Assembly (NCBI RefSeq): GCF_003265705.1
Contig: NW_020312817.1
Span: forward strand, 26,431,861-26,495,860
Direction of reading: 5' to 3'
Source of the DNA: Callorhinus ursinus
Taxonomy: Eukaryota; Chordata; Mammalia; Carnivora; Otariidae
Length of the DNA: 64,000 nt
Positions 1 to 12,579 of the stretch are shown in pieces. The notes beneath the pieces were generated by a model. It did not search any database, had not been told where the DNA came from, and saw only the letters and a list, made by a program, of their open reading frames with translations. The position numbers were made by a program, and so were the translations under genes. Every line of letters begins with the position of its first letter. The stretch's first letter is position 1.

Positions 1-111
1 AGTACAAAAAAAAAGTAAAATACCTCAAAAATTATATTGGATACATATTGAAATAACATTGTGAATATAATGGATGGAATAAAATATATTAAAAACAATT
101 TCACGTTTTTT

Positions 112-309
112 TTAAGATTTTATTTTTTTTAAAGATTTTAACAGAGCATGAGAGAGAGTGAAGAGCACAAGCAGCAGGGGAGGGGTAGAGGGAGAAGCAG
201 ACTCCCCGCTGAGCAGGGAGGCCGATGTGGGAACTTGATCCCAGGACCCTGGGATCAGGACCCAAAGTCGAAGGCAGATGCTTAACTGACTGAGCCACCC
301 AGGCACCCA
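112..309 (-). mobile_element. SINEC, full length, minus
   Basis: The tail AAGATTTTATTT is at the low end and the tRNA-like head (complement of GGGTGCCTGGGTGGCTCAG) at the high end. The body contains the inverted Pol III box B-like segment GGGATCAGGACC. It directly abuts a second, head-only element. Confidence 0.9.
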
Positions 310-415
310 AGATTTTATTTTTTTTAAGTAATCTCTATACCCAACATGGGGCTCAAACTCACAACACCAAGATCAAGAGTTGCATGCTCTACCGACTGAG
401 CCAGCCAGGTGCCCC
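310..415 (-). mobile_element. SINEC, short tRNA-head subtype, minus
   Basis: A head-only copy (ACCGACTGAGCCAGCCAGG at the high end) lacking the CT-rich body. It belongs to the short subtype that ends in a TTACTTAAA-like tail. Confidence 0.82.
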
Positions 416-499
416 TCAACCTGTTTCTTTTTATTTTTTTAAAGTGGATACATGAAAAATTTCAGATTACCAATACGTGGCTCAAATTTATGGCTTTCA

Positions 500-691
500 G
501 GGTGCCTGGGTGGCTCAGTCGTTAAGCGTCTGCCTTCGGCTCAGGTCATGATCCCAGGGTCCTGGGATCGAGCCCCACATCAGGCTCCCTGCTTAGCGGG
601 GAGACTGCTTCTCCCTCTCCCACTCCCCCTGCTTGTGTTCCCTCTCTCGCTGTCTCTCTCTCTGTCAAATAAATAAAAATTTTTTAAAAAA
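500..691 (+). mobile_element. SINEC, plus, with 12-bp TSD
   Basis: A complete copy flanked by TTATGGCTTTCA at 488-499 and 692-703. Confidence 0.93.
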
Positions 692-924
692 TTATGGCTT
701 TCATTATATTTATACTGGACAATGCTGCTCTAGATCTAATTAACAATTTTTATATAGTAAATGTGACAGAAAAATATGTTGAACAGCATAACAGAGATAC
801 AATTACAATGATCCAGGGTGCAGGAATCTCTAAAAATCAAAAGACCCACTTTCTTCAACAACAAAAACAAAATTGCAAGAAAGAAAGAGCGAGATAGAAA
901 GGGAATGCGTAGATTTGAACAGAA

Positions 925-1830
925 GATATAACATCAGGAACAAGGCAAAAAGTTCTCCTTATCACAGCTTTTTGACATCATACTGGAAATCCTAGCTAAT
1001 ATAGTAAGAAAAGAAAAGGAAATAAAAGGTATACAGATTGGGAAAGAAGAATAAAAACTGTCCATCTAAGCAAATGACATGATCATCTATGTAAAAAAAT
1101 CCACAAAAATCAACAACAACAACAATTCCTGGAATAAATAAGCAAGTATGGCAAGGTTGCAGGATACAGGTTAAAATACAAAAGCTTTTCTATATACCAG
1201 CAATGAACAAGTGGAATTTGAAATGAAAACACAGTAACATTTATATTAGTACCAAAAAAAGATGAAATACTTGGGCATAAAGCTAACAAAATTGTATAAA
1301 ACCTATATGAGGAAAACTACAAATCTGATGAATAAAACCAAAGAACTAAATAAATAAATGGAGAGATATTCCATGTTCCTGGATGAGAAGACTCAACATT
1401 ATCAAGATGTCAGTTCTTCCAAACTTCATCTATAGATTCAATGCATCCCAATCAAAAGCCCAGCAAGTTATCTTGTGGGTATCAACAAACTGATTCCGAA
1501 TATTATATGAAGAGGCAAAAGACCCAGAAAAACCAACATAATACTGAAGGAGAACAAAGTTGGAGGACAACTGATACTACCCAACATTAAGACTTACTAT
1601 AAAGCTACAGTAGTTAAGACAGAGTGGTACTGGCAAAGGAACAGATAAATATAGCAATGTAAAAGAATAGAGAGCCCCAAAATAGACCCACAGAAATAGT
1701 CACCAGATATTTGACCAAAGAACAGAGGCAATAAAATGGAGAAAAGTCTTTTCAACAAATGGTGGCTGAACAAGTAGACATCAAGGGGTTATATGGTAAA
1801 TCTCTGTATTTTCTACTCAATTTTGCTGTG
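925..1830 (+). mobile_element. L1 ORF2 fragment, plus, degraded
   Basis: The translation retains reverse-transcriptase-like text ([20 protein letters not shown]) with frameshifts and stops. The position of the FADD catalytic motif reads as a mutated AND-M. No TSD was seen. Confidence 0.8.
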
Positions 1831-2061
1831 ATCCTAAAACCACTCTAAAGAAATAAAAATATATTTTTTAAAATAATAAGTTTTAAATACTTATGAGACA
1901 CATCAATTACAACATATGAGCCTCATTTGAATCCCAACTTAAAGAGTTTAAAAAGAAATTATGACAATCAGGAAAATGTGAGCATTAACTGAATATGAAG
2001 TAATTAATAACCTTTTATAGTGATAAATTTAGTACAGTTATGTTTTAAAATCTTAAAACGT

Positions 2062-2270
2062 GGGGCGCCTGGGTGGCTCAGTTGTTAAGCGTCTGCCTTC
2101 GGCTCAGGTCATGATCCCAGCATCCTGGGTTCGAGCCCCACATTGGGCTCCCTGCTCCGCAGGAAGCCTGCTTCTCCCTCTCCCCCTCCCCCTGCTTGTG
2201 TTCCTGCTCTCGCTCTCTCTCTGTCAAATAAATAAATAAAATCTTTTTTAAAAATAAATAAATAAATAAA
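2062..2270 (+). mobile_element. SINEC, plus
   Basis: Full-length young copy (GGGGCGCCTGGGTGGCTCAG start) with a long AATAAATAAATAAA tail, embedded in AT-rich intron. Confidence 0.93.
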
Positions 2271-2696
2271 ATTTTAAAACTTAGTTTCTTTTAGAGCTAT
2301 ATACTGAAATGTTTAAGATGAAATGATATTCTATCTGTGTCAAAATAACACGGGGGTAAAAATAATGTGGTAAGGCAAATGCACGGTGAAATAAATTGGC
2401 AATGGGCTAATAATTTTGTAGTTCTGTGATAGGTAAAGGGGAATTCATTACACTATTCAATTCTGTAAAATCACAGAATTTTAGCAGTTGGAACAAACTT
2501 TAGAAATCAGACAATGGTAAACATGACTAAAAGAAATGGAAACAAAGCCAAAAATACCTGAGTTTGTCACCTGAATAAAAAAACTTTGAGTTTCAGTTTT
2601 GTCAACTATAAAAGTAAGTATAAAACACTAAGTACCTATATGGAGTGGCTTAGCATTAAACGGAAAAACACAAGCAAACACGTGTATTTCCCAAAT

Positions 2697-3465
2697 CAAA
2701 ACCACGATGAGATACCACCTCACACCTGTCAGAAGGGCTAAAATTAACAACTCAGGAAACAAGATTTTGGTGAGGATGTGGAGAGGGGAACCCTCTTACA
2801 CTGTTGGTGGAAATACAAACTGGTACAGCCACTCTGGAGAACAGTATGGAGGTTCCTCAAAATGTTAAAAACAGAACTACCCTACGATCCAGCAATTGCA
2901 CTGCTAGGTATTCACCTAAAGATACAAAAATATAGATTCGAAAAGGTACATGCACCCCAATGTTTATAGCAGCATTATTGATAACAGCCCATCTATGAAA
3001 AGAGCCCAAATGTCCATCGACTGATGAATGGATAAAGATGTGGTATATATACACAACAGAATATTACTCAGCCATCGAAAAGAATGAAATCTTGCCATTT
3101 GCAACAACGTGGATGGAGCTAAAGTGTATTATGCTAAACAAAATAAGTCAGTCAGAGACAAATACCATATGATTTCACTCCTCTGTGGAATTTACGAAAC
3201 AAAACAGATGAACATAGGGGAGGGGGAGGGAAAGGGAAACAAACCATAAGAGACACTTAAAAGAGAAGAAACTGAGGGTTGATGGAGGGAGGGGGATGGG
3301 GGATGGGCTAGATGGGTGATGGTATTAAGGAGGGCACTTGTTGTGATGAGCACTGGGTGTTGTATGTAAGTGATGAATCACTAAATTCTACTACTGAAAC
3401 CATTATTATACTGTATGTTAACTACCTAGAATTTAAATAAAAATTTGAAGGGAAAAAAAAAACAT
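2697..3465 (+). mobile_element. L1 3' end (ORF2 C-terminus and 3' UTR), plus
   Basis: The frame around 2778-2969 encodes the typical ORF2 tail: CWW..KLVQPLW..VWRFL followed by [15 protein letters not shown]-rich 3' UTR (3215-3310) and an A-tail follow. It is 5'-truncated and dead. Confidence 0.9.
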
Positions 3466-4439
3466 CTATTTCCTAAAAGTCAACTCTTTCACCCTTTCCT
3501 AAAGTTCTAAACAAACATTAACTCAACTGGCCTAATCTCATTTTTAAAGAAAAATAAAGTAAATCCTCAAAAGTCTACATGTAGTTGGCTCCTCTTTCTA
3601 AAACCATCCCTTTATTCCCAGTTTATACACTATATTCCCAGTTTTATTCAGAAGACACTTTACATATTCCCCCATGCTTAAACAGTGACTTATTTTAAGA
3701 TGAAAAGAATTTTACAAACTTAACATTCACCAGCTAGTGTTAGTTACTACTACCCATTACTTGGTGATTTATAATTAGAGTTCCAAATAGACACCCTTCT
3801 TTTGAATAATAGGTGGTACTTACTACTTTTGCCATTAAATAATAGTTTAATGAGTGTTTGCCATCAAAACTAGGCCTGATATTCATGTCCCAGAGAAAGC
3901 TAAATCACTTATGCCAGTTCTATATGGATTTCAAGAATTTCACATACATTTTAGTTAAAATTTATTAAAAATTTCTTCTCAACTTTTTTAAGTTAAATAT
4001 ATTTGAAAAGGATAATGTATTTAGGCAAAAACAACCTAACTTAGTAGATGTTGCAACATTTTTAAATGGTTTTAATGATTATTTTGGATACTTACTTTTG
4101 TCATCTCTATACATTCTGCATTTTTCTATAGTAATCAAGTATTCTTATGATGGAAAAAAGCTTTGTATAAATAAAGGATAATACAGGACTTAATTCTATA
4201 AAGGAGCATGGAAACAATAATGAATACTAAATTGCTTTGTAGTTATTGACATAACTTCATTAAATGAAAACTGCTATGTAAGAGACGTTAATAGGTCCCG
4301 ATCATTTAGCAGTCAATTAATTGTAACTGTTTTTAATAGAAGTATAATCTTTTAACAGAACTTGACAGGTTTTTAATGTTAGTGTTTAGTGGAAACTTTT
4401 AAAATTTTGAGTTGACATTTATGTAGTTAAAGAGTTCCA
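3466..4439. other. Unique AT-rich intron
   Basis: No exon, RNA gene or recognisable young repeat. A search by eye for MEMO1 exon residues was negative. Confidence 0.5.
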
Positions 4440-4638
4440 GGGGCGCCTGGGTGGCTCAGTCGTTAAATGTCTGCCTTCAGCTCAGGTCATGATCCCAGGG
4501 TACTGGGATGAGGCCCGTAACGGGCTCCCTGCTCGGTGGGAAGCCTGCTTCTCCCTCTCCCACTCCCCCTGCTTGTGTTCCCTCTCTCGCTATGTCTCTC
4601 TCTGTCAAATAAATAAATAAAATCTTTAAAAAATAAAT
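4440..4638 (+). mobile_element. SINEC, plus
   Basis: Complete copy flanked by AAAGAGTTC at 4429-4437 and again at about 4639, so a target duplication of at least 9 bp. Confidence 0.93.
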
Positions 4639-4789
4639 AAAGAGTTCTAAAAGTAGTTACTATAAAATTACTGTTCTGACCTCTATTCTCATATATTATC
4701 CTGGAGAGTTATCTAGAGGCCTTAGAGGAATGAGGGATTGACCAGGATGCTAAGATAATAGGAATCAAAACTTACAAGTCCCAACCAAG

Positions 4790-4960
4790 AGTAAGGAGTC
4801 CTGCCTGTGTGTCTCAATCTGTGGTACAAGAACCACATTCAAGAAAATCAGTTGGTGTGCTTAATAAAAAATCAGACCCTACTCCCCAAAGCCTAACCCA
4901 GAAAGACTGAATCAGAGTATAAATGAAAGAATCAAGTCACATAACAGCACTTCACCAAAG
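4790..4960 (+). mobile_element. MER5-like hAT fossil
   Basis: The text TCTCAATCTGTGGTACAAGAACCA followed by CAGACCCTACTCCCC and AACCCAGAAAGACTGAATCAG resembles MER5A (non-autonomous hAT-Charlie). Ends are degraded. Confidence 0.5.
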
Positions 4961-5237
4961 GTTATTTTATTTTCTTCCTAAAAACCTTAAATAGCTTCCT
5001 CCAGCCCATGAAACCATCTCACATCATTTAAATAATTCCAAGTATCTCATCTTGCGAAGTGCTCCTAGTATCTGATAATGCCTCTCTTGGCAATAGGATG
5101 CATCCGCACACCTGAGATCCTTCCAGCTTCAGTTAACACCAAGAGACCCAGAGCTGCCTATGCCTAGGCAGGACTGACTGCAAGCAGCTTCTATCCTGGG
5201 ATTAACAACGTTGCTCAGGAGCTTTCATGCTGATCTT

Positions 5238-5455
5238 TTTGTTTGTTTTGTTTTGTTTAAGATTTTATTTATTTGAGAGAGAGGATGTCCACAGGAGGAG
5301 GAGGAGGAGGAGCAGAGGGGGAGGGGAAAAGAATCTCAAGCGGACTCTCTGCTAAGCGCCAGCCAGACGCAGGACTCAATCTCACAACCCCAAGATCTTG
5401 ACCTGGGCCAAAACCAGAGTCAGACACATAACTGAATGAGCCACCCAGTTACCCC
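5238..5455 (-). mobile_element. SINEC, minus, diverged
   Basis: Contains a GGAGGAGGAGGAGGAG run in the body. It is flanked by imperfect repeats CATGCTGATCTT and CACGCTAATCTT, consistent with an older insertion. Confidence 0.85.
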
Positions 5456-6279
5456 TCACGCTAATCTTCTAACTTAGAAGTCTCTAAATCTTGCACTACC
5501 TGCAACTCCGAATAGTGTTAGTAGGTTTCCTTCCCCTAGTAGCAAACCTAGTTTATTTCTTCTATTAATGACTAAATTGTAGTGTTCTGTTAGTGACCAA
5601 ATTGTACAGTGATAAATCTTCCAAGAAGTGCCTTGGATTAACTACAAAGGAGGCCTCCTTCTCTTTCACTTTTTATCTCCTTGATAACAAAACTACACTC
5701 CACATTTCATATCCCTCCATTTCAACTCCATGCCTCCCCCCAAATTCTTGACATATAAACTAAGAATGTTTTGTTTCACAATTCAACGTCTACTTGTTTT
5801 TTATTTTCATCTTAATTTTATAGTCATTGTTGTCCATTATAGAATTTGAGACAGTAAATACATTCTCTAATAAGGACATTTCCATTCCAAGTTTTTAAAC
5901 TTTTCTCATAATCTAGAAAATACTAGTCCTGTTTCAGGTTACAGTATATATTTATAAAAACAAAACTTTAAAATGTGAACTAAAAAAAGTAGAGAAATGT
6001 TGATGAGCTACTAAAAAGTTTAAAATACCATACATTTTTATTTGATCTTATGTACATAGTATATTTTTATTAGTATTTAATAATGTTTATTTTAGATAAG
6101 TGTTATAAACAATTCAATACTGGCTCTTACATAGAAAAGGCTAGTTACTACATCCAGTTAACCATTTAAGACTATATTAATTACACAGGAAACTTTCTGG
6201 CAGGATTCCTAATCTCCAATATTTTAACAGAAAGTTACATATATTGAACTTCCAGTTAAGTAAATTTATCAGGCCACAA
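5456..6279. other. Unique AT-rich intron
   Basis: No gene or clear repeat seen; mostly A/T with short homopolymers. Confidence 0.5.
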
Positions 6280-6282
6280 AGC

Positions 6283-6327
<45 letters not shown>

Positions 6328-6370
6328 GACAGACACATTTCATATATATATATGTATATATATATGAAAT
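6280..6370. repeat. (TA)n microsatellite with palindromic arms
   Basis: Three TA/ATG-interrupted blocks; TTTCATATATATATATG and TATATATATATGAAA form an inverted pair around 6338-6368. It can extrude as a cruciform or hairpin. Confidence 0.92.
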
Positions 6371-6654
6371 GATCCCGTTTTTATACATAGGCAAAGAAAA
6401 CATGAAAAATTATTTTAGCATGAGATGATTTATTTCAGTTTTACAGTTTTCAGTTTTAGATTTACCCATATTTTATTTACTAAATTTTCTCTAATGTATC
6501 TGAATTACTTTTATAATAACAGAAGTTTTTCTTTTTCATAATTTTCAGGAGCCGTCTCTCCAGATAGAGGAACAATTCTGTTCCTGGGCCCTCACAACAC
6601 TTTTACATCCAGTAGAGTAATTCTATTACTCCATTTCAAAATGTGGCTTGTTTT

Positions 6655-6851
6655 GGGGGCACCTGGGTGGCTCAGTCTGTTAAACATCTGCCTTCGGCTC
6701 AGGTCATGATCCTGGGGTCCTGGGATTGAGTCCCATATCAGGCTCCTTGCTCAGCGGGGAGTCTGCTTCTCCCTCTCCCTCTGCCTGCTGCTCCCCCTGC
6801 TTGTGCTCTCTTGCTCTCTCTCTGGCAAATAAATAAATATATATATTTTTA
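6655..6851 (+). mobile_element. SINEC, plus, with perfect 15-bp TSD
   Basis: AATGTGGCTTGTTTT occurs at 6640-6654 and 6852-6866, immediately flanking the element. Confidence 0.94.
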
Positions 6852-6866
6852 AATGTGGCTTGTTTT

Positions 6867-7867
6867 AAAGAGCTAATGTTAGTTAAATTGATCTCAGCCT
6901 CTGTCATATTTCAGACAACTACTCAAGCAGTTTTATAGTTACGTTTGTTTTGCTGATTCCTCCAGATAATCAAACATTTTATTAAATACCCATTCAATGC
7001 TGGGCACTGTCACAGCCTGGCTTCCTAATGAGTCTCGAGGTAACTATCTATTAACATCTTTCTTGACCAAACAGCTTACATAGTTCTCACTCATGCTCAG
7101 AATGCACTATCATCCTATGGGGATCAATTTAAAAAACACTGTAGATACACAAAGAAAATATCTTTTACTGTCACCTCTAACACTTTGTCCAATCTGAAGC
7201 AACATTTCAGGCTGAAAAGTTCCTTCATATAGTAATGCATCAACTAGACCAGAAGACTTTAACCCTCTCCACGCCCATCTAAAAATTTTGCTTATTGTAC
7301 ATTTTCAGATTCTTAACTTACACACTGATACATTCATATGGATGCTAATAATATCCTGCAAAAGATGAGAGTATTCTGTTAAACTATAAAGGTTGTAGAC
7401 CCTTCTTTCTTGGGTATAAACATAAGACATACACATTTATGCAGAAAAATGTTTGGATGAATAAACTTTCCGTTTTGAAATACAACTAAAACCAAGCATG
7501 AAGAAGATTCAATAATATAAAATTGCATCAAAATAAGTCTTACTATCAGATTCAGAAAAAAACTAGTAATAGCACTATACAAAATTACATGTGTGATACA
7601 CTTTTTTGTTAATAATCTTTCACTCAAATGTTTCTCTAACTGGTACGGCTGGGATGTGGTCTGGGAATCTAAGGAACTTAACTTTACTTGAAATGATGTA
7701 GAGTAATACCAGTACACGGCCACTTTTGGATGCTGTACTTGTCATGTTTCCCATTCCTCCATCTTTAAAGTGTGTGAAACAAACTGAGCTGAGTTAGAAA
7801 CATACCAAATCAAGAAATAATCTAAGACAAAAATTAAAAGCCTTATTTAAAAACCAATTTAAAAGAG
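6867..7867. other. Unique intron stretch
   Basis: A 114-codon open frame on the minus strand (7379-7723) has no splice context or family resemblance, and I treat it as chance. Nothing else recognised. Confidence 0.45.
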
Positions 7868-10200
7868 ACAATATTTATGAACTTACAGAAATGAAAAAGA
7901 TTGTAAGAGAATACTATGAACTGCACACCAACAAATTAGATAACCTAGATAAAAGGGATAAATCCCTAGAAACACACTAACTATCCAAACTGACTCAAGA
8001 ATAGTAAATCCAAATGTATGTGTAACAAGTAAAGAGCCTGAGTCAGTAATTAAAACTTCCCAACAAAGAAAAGTCCAGGACCAGATGCCTTTACTGGTGA
8101 ATTCTACCAAACATACAAAATTGAATTAATGCCAATCCTTCTCAAACTCTCCCAAAAAACAGAAGAGTACAGACACTTCCTACCTCACTCTATGAGGCTA
8201 CCCAGATAAAGCCAGACAGAGACATCACGAGAAAACTACAAACCAACATCCTTTATGAATATAGATAAAGAAGTCCTCAATGACATACTAGCAAATGAAA
8301 TCCAACAACACAGTAAAAGGATTATATACCTCAATTAAGTGGAATTTATCCCAGGAATGCAAGGACAGTTCAATATATGGAAACCAAACAATGCAATAGA
8401 CCACATTAATAAAATGAAAGAAAAAAAAAACACATGATCATCTCAATTGGTACAGAAAAAAACATTTCACAAAACCCAACACCCTTTTGTGATAAAAACA
8501 GACTTGGAGGGTCCAACTGGGTGGCTCAGTCAGTTAAGCATCTGCCTTCGGCTCAGAACATGATCCTGGAGTCCCAGAACAGGCCTTGCATGGGGCTCCC
8601 TGCTCAGTGGGGAGTCTGCTTCTCCCTCTGCCCCTCACCTTGCTTGTGTGAGCTCTCTCATTCTCTCTCTCTCTCAAATAAATATTTTTTTTTTAAACCA
8701 GACTTGGAATAGAAGGAAACTTCCTTGACCCAAGAAAGGGACATTTATGAGAAAACCCACAGCTAATATCATATTCAACAGCAAAAAATGAAAGCATTCC
8801 CCCTAAAACTAGGAATAAGACAAGAATGCTCATTTTGCCACTTCTATTCAATATTGTACTAGAAGTTCTAGCTAAAGTAATTAGGCAAGAAAAAGAAATA
8901 AAAGGCATCCAAATTGGAAAGGAAAATGTAAAATTATCCCTATTCACAGAGGACATGATCTTTTACATTAAAAAATTCTAAAGAATCAAAAAAAAAAATT
9001 CTAAAGAATCCACATTAAAACTATTAGAGCTAATAAAGGAATTTAGCAGTGTTGTAGGATAAAAGATCAACAAAAATAATCAATTGTATTTCTATTCATT
9101 AGTAATGATGAATCCAAAAAGGAAATTAAGAAAACAAGTCCATGTATGATAGACTCAAAAAGAATACTTAGCAATAAATTTAACCAAGGGTGTGAAAGAC
9201 ATATACACTAAAACTATAAACACTACTGAAATAAAGACCTAAATAAATGAAAAGACATCCTGTGTATATGAGTTGACTTAATACTGTTAAAATGGCAATA
9301 CTCCCCAAAGTGATCTACAGATCCAATGCAATCTCTATCAAAATCTCAACTGCCTTTATTGCAGGAATGGAAAAGCTGATCCTCAAATTCATTTGGAATT
9401 TCAAAGGGCCTTGAACAGCCAAAATAATCTTGAAAAAGAACAGGGTAGAAGACCCACACTTCCCAATTTCAAAACTTACTACAAAACTACAGTGATCAAA
9501 TAGTGTCGTACTGGCATAAGGACAGACCAATGGGATAGAACTGAAAATCCAGAAATGAACCTAAACATCTATGGAATAGAACTGAAAGTCCAGCAATAAA
9601 CCCAAACACCTATGGACAATTCAATGGGGAAAGATGAACCTCTTAAACAAATGGTGCTGAGACAACTGGACATTCACATGCCCAAGAATAAAGCTGGACC
9701 CCTACCTCACTCCATATACAAAATTTAACTCAAAATGGACCAATAACCTAAATATAACAGTTAGAACTATAAATCTCTCAGAAGAAAACACAGGGGCAAA
9801 TCATCATGATCTTGGATTTGCTAACAGGTTATTAGATATAACACCAAAAGAATGAGAAAAAACAGATAAAACTGGACTTCATCAAAATGAAAAACTTCCA
9901 CATGAAAAGATACTGTCAGGAAAATGAAAAGAACAACCCTAAAGGAGAAAATACTTGCAAATCATATATCTGATAAAGAATTAATACCTAGAATATATGC
10001 ATAACTCTTATAACCCAACAATAAAAGGACAAACAACCCAATTTCAAAATGTGCAAAAGACCTCAAATAATATTTTCCCAAATAAAATAAACAATGGCCA
10101 ATAAACACATAAAAAGATGTTCAATATTTAGTGATTAGGAAATGCTAATTAGTCTCAATTGAGATACCCTTTCACACTCATTAGGATGGCTATTAAAAAA
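7868..10200 (+). mobile_element. L1 ORF2 body, plus, degraded
   Basis: Reading through frameshifts shows NKLDNLDKRDKSLE, then [12 protein letters not shown] (start of the reverse-transcriptase domain), [20 protein letters not shown], and a decayed catalytic motif (FTED where FADD is expected). A SINEC at 8509-8697 and another at 10217 split it. It resumes at about 10520. Confidence 0.9.
8509..8697 (+). mobile_element. SINEC inserted in L1, plus
   Basis: The target ACAGACTTGGA/CCAGACTTGGA is repeated on both sides, proving insertion after the L1 integrated. Confidence 0.92.
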
Positions 10201-10216
10201 AAAAAGAAAAGAAAAA

Positions 10217-10419
10217 GGGGCACCCGGGTGGCTCAGTCAACTAAGCATCTGCCTTCAGTTCAGGTCATGATCCCAGGGTCCTGAGATCGAGCCCCATGTT
10301 GGGCTCCCGGTTCCGTGGGAAGCCTGCTTCTCCCTCTCCCACACCCCCTGCTTGTGTTCCCTCTCTCGCTGTCTCTCTGTCAAAAAATAAATAAAATCTT
10401 AAAAAAAAAAAAAAAAAGA
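10217..10419 (+). mobile_element. SINEC in L1, plus
   Basis: Complete copy with a 16-A tail, inserted into the same L1 near the TATTAAAAAAAAAA run. Confidence 0.92.
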
Positions 10420-10420
10420 A

Positions 10421-10515
10421 GGTGGGGTACCTGGTTGGACACAAGGGTCATAAGTTCAAGCCCCATGTTGGATGTAGGGCTTACTAAGACAGAGAGAGAG
10501 AGAGAGAAAGAAAAT
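10421..10515 (+). mobile_element. SINEC short head with (GA)n tail
   Basis: GGTACCTGGTTGGACACAAGGG, a tRNA-like B-box CAAGCCCCATGTTGG and TTACTAAGACAGAGAGAG form a short-type SINE directly behind the previous one. Confidence 0.7.
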
Positions 10516-10519
10516 AACA

Positions 10520-11415
10520 AGTAATGGAAAATATGTGGACAAACTAGAGCCCTCATATGTTGCTGGTGGGAATATAAAATAGTACAGCCACTGTGGAAAA
10601 CAGTTTGGCAGTTCCCAAAGATATTAAAGATAGAATTACCATATGATCCAGCAATTCCAGCAATACCCAAAAGAACTGAAAACTGGTATTCAAACCAATA
10701 CTTGTACACAAATCTCCATATGAGCACTACTGACAAATGCCAAAAGATGGAAACAATTCAAATGCCCAACAACCAATAACTGCATAAACAAAATGCGATA
10801 TATACATACAACAGAAATATTACTCAACTATAAAAAGGACTGAAGTACCAATACATGCTAAAATTTGGATAAACCTCAAAAACATTATACTAAGTGAAAA
10901 AAGCCAGACACAAAGGTCACATATCAGAGCACTTGGGTGGTTCAGTTGGTTAAGGGTCTGCCTTCGGCTCAAGTCATGATCCCAGGAGTCCTGGGATCAA
11001 GCCCTGCATCAGGATCCCTGTTCAGCAGGGAGTCTGCTTCTCCCTCTCCCTGTGCTCCTGTCCTTGCTTATGTGCTCTTTCAATCACTCTCTCTCTCTCA
11101 AATAAAAAAAAAAAATCTTTAAAAATAAAAAGTCACATATTGTATGGTTCCATTTCTATGAAATATCCCAAATAGGTAAATCCATAAAGACAGAAAGCAG
11201 ATTTGGTGGCTGCCAGCAGCTACAGGTGGGTGGGAATGAGGAGCAACTTAATGGGCTCAAGAGGTTAACTGCTTAATAGATTTCTTTTGGGGTTGGAAGA
11301 ACATTTTGAAATTTTATAAGGTGGTAGCTCCACAACATTGTGAATATACTAAATGCCAATGAAACACACACTTTAAAATGCCTAATTTTATATTATCTGA
11401 ATTTCACCTTGATAA
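10520..11415 (+). mobile_element. L1 3' end, continuation, plus
   Basis: Encodes the ..GGNIK*YSHCGKQFGS-type ORF2 tail and a 3' UTR with GGTGGCTGCCAGCAGCTACAGG. It is interrupted by a SINEC at 10925-11130, and the GTCACATAT target is repeated on each side of that SINE. Confidence 0.88.
10925..11130 (+). mobile_element. SINEC in L1 3' region, plus
   Basis: Flanked by GGTCACATAT and AGTCACATAT; head somewhat diverged (GAGCACTTGGGTGGTTCAG). Confidence 0.92.
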
Positions 11416-11427
11416 AACAAACCAAAA

Positions 11428-11632
11428 AGACAATTTAGGGACACCTGAGTGGTTCTGTCGGCTAAGCGTCTGCCTTCGGCTCAGGTCATGATCCCAGGGT
11501 CCTGGAACAGAGTTCCATATCGAGCTCAGGGGGGCGCCTGCTTCTCCCTCTGCCTGCCGCTCCCCCTGCTGTGTGCTCTCTCTCTCTCTAATAAATATAT
11601 AAAATCTTAAAAATTAAAAAATTTTTAAAAAG
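11428..11632 (+). mobile_element. SINEC, plus
   Basis: Begins GGGACACCTGAGTGG next to the L1 tail. Flanked by ACAATTTAG / AGAATTTAG. Confidence 0.9.
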
Positions 11633-11639
11633 AGAATTT

Positions 11640-12370
11640 AGACAAATCTTCAGTTTACAGAAGTTCATAAGCATGATAAAAATGAAAACTCATTATATCA
11701 TTATAATATCATTATAAAAATCATTATATCAGAGACTGCTAACCTTTCTCTCTCTCCCTCTACCTCTAATCTTCAGTACCTAGTTTAATACCATGGACAT
11801 CCATAAAACATACTAACTTACTCTGTAATACTTAAATAGGTACACTTTATTTACTATGTTTCTTCCTGATAATCAACAAAGGAGGTAGGTTAGAAAAAAA
11901 AAAAGAAAAAAGAAAGAAGAGGAAGAAGCTAGGTCAGTTTATCACATCATTTGGGTTAACAATTTAAACATATGAAAGAAAATTAATTCCAATTAACATA
12001 ATAATGGTTGGAATCATGCTTTGTTTTTATATCCAAAACATGATTGTTTTTAAAAAAAACCATGTTATATATACCTAACAAGGTGGTTTATGTAATGGAT
12101 ACTTAAGGTGTTACACACATTTCTAATGACTCTAAGTAAAAATTAAAACATATGCACATGCATAAAATTCATTTTCTCAGGGCTTTAACATCTTTGGAAT
12201 ATAGCACTTCGAAGTGCAAAACACCAACAAACTTATAAAACATCTATGGACAGATATAGAGTACCAAAATCTAAACCAACTCAATCTTGTGTTAATAATT
12301 GTATGCCACACTGAACAATAAAACAGTGGTCATGAATAAGAGAAATAGGTAGTGAAATCACAAAAGTTCT
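11640..12370. other. Unique intron with simple A/G-rich tract
   Basis: A GAAAAAAAAAAAGAAAAAAGAAAG tract lies near 11894-11925. No exon or SINE recognised. Confidence 0.45.
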
Positions 12371-12386
12371 AAGGGGTATAATTTTT

Positions 12387-12578
12387 TTTAAAGATTTTAT
12401 TTATTCATTTGACAGAGAGAGACACAGTGAGAGAGGGAACACAAGCAGGGGGAGTGGGAGAGGGAGAAGCAGGCTTCCCACAGAGCGGGGAGCCCGATGC
12501 GGGGCTTGATCCCATGACCCTGGGATCATGACCTGAGCTGAAGGCAGACACTTAACAACTAAGCCACCCAGGCACCCC
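12387..12578 (-). mobile_element. SINEC, minus, with about 16-bp TSD
   Basis: TAAGGGGTATAATTTTT occurs immediately before the inverted tail and immediately after the head. Confidence 0.93.
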
Positions 12579-12579
12579 T

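Noticed and set aside
500..560. tRNA gene-like A and B boxes in SINE heads
   Set aside because: They are tRNA-Lys-derived SINE promoters. No copy folds into a complete cloverleaf with an acceptor stem by eye.
452..676. Many short frames with QLVKRLPSAQVMIPGSWD-like text across the window
   Set aside because: This is translated SINEC sequence, repeated wherever a SINEC lies in the right frame.
7379..7723. 114-codon minus-strand ORF in MEMO1 intron 1
   Set aside because: AT-rich, no domain, no splice context and no transcription signals.
8509..11130. Cluster of SINEs in an L1 as a possible piRNA or regulatory cluster
   Set aside because: Orientation and spacing are ordinary for nested retroelements; no evidence of a promoter or transcript.
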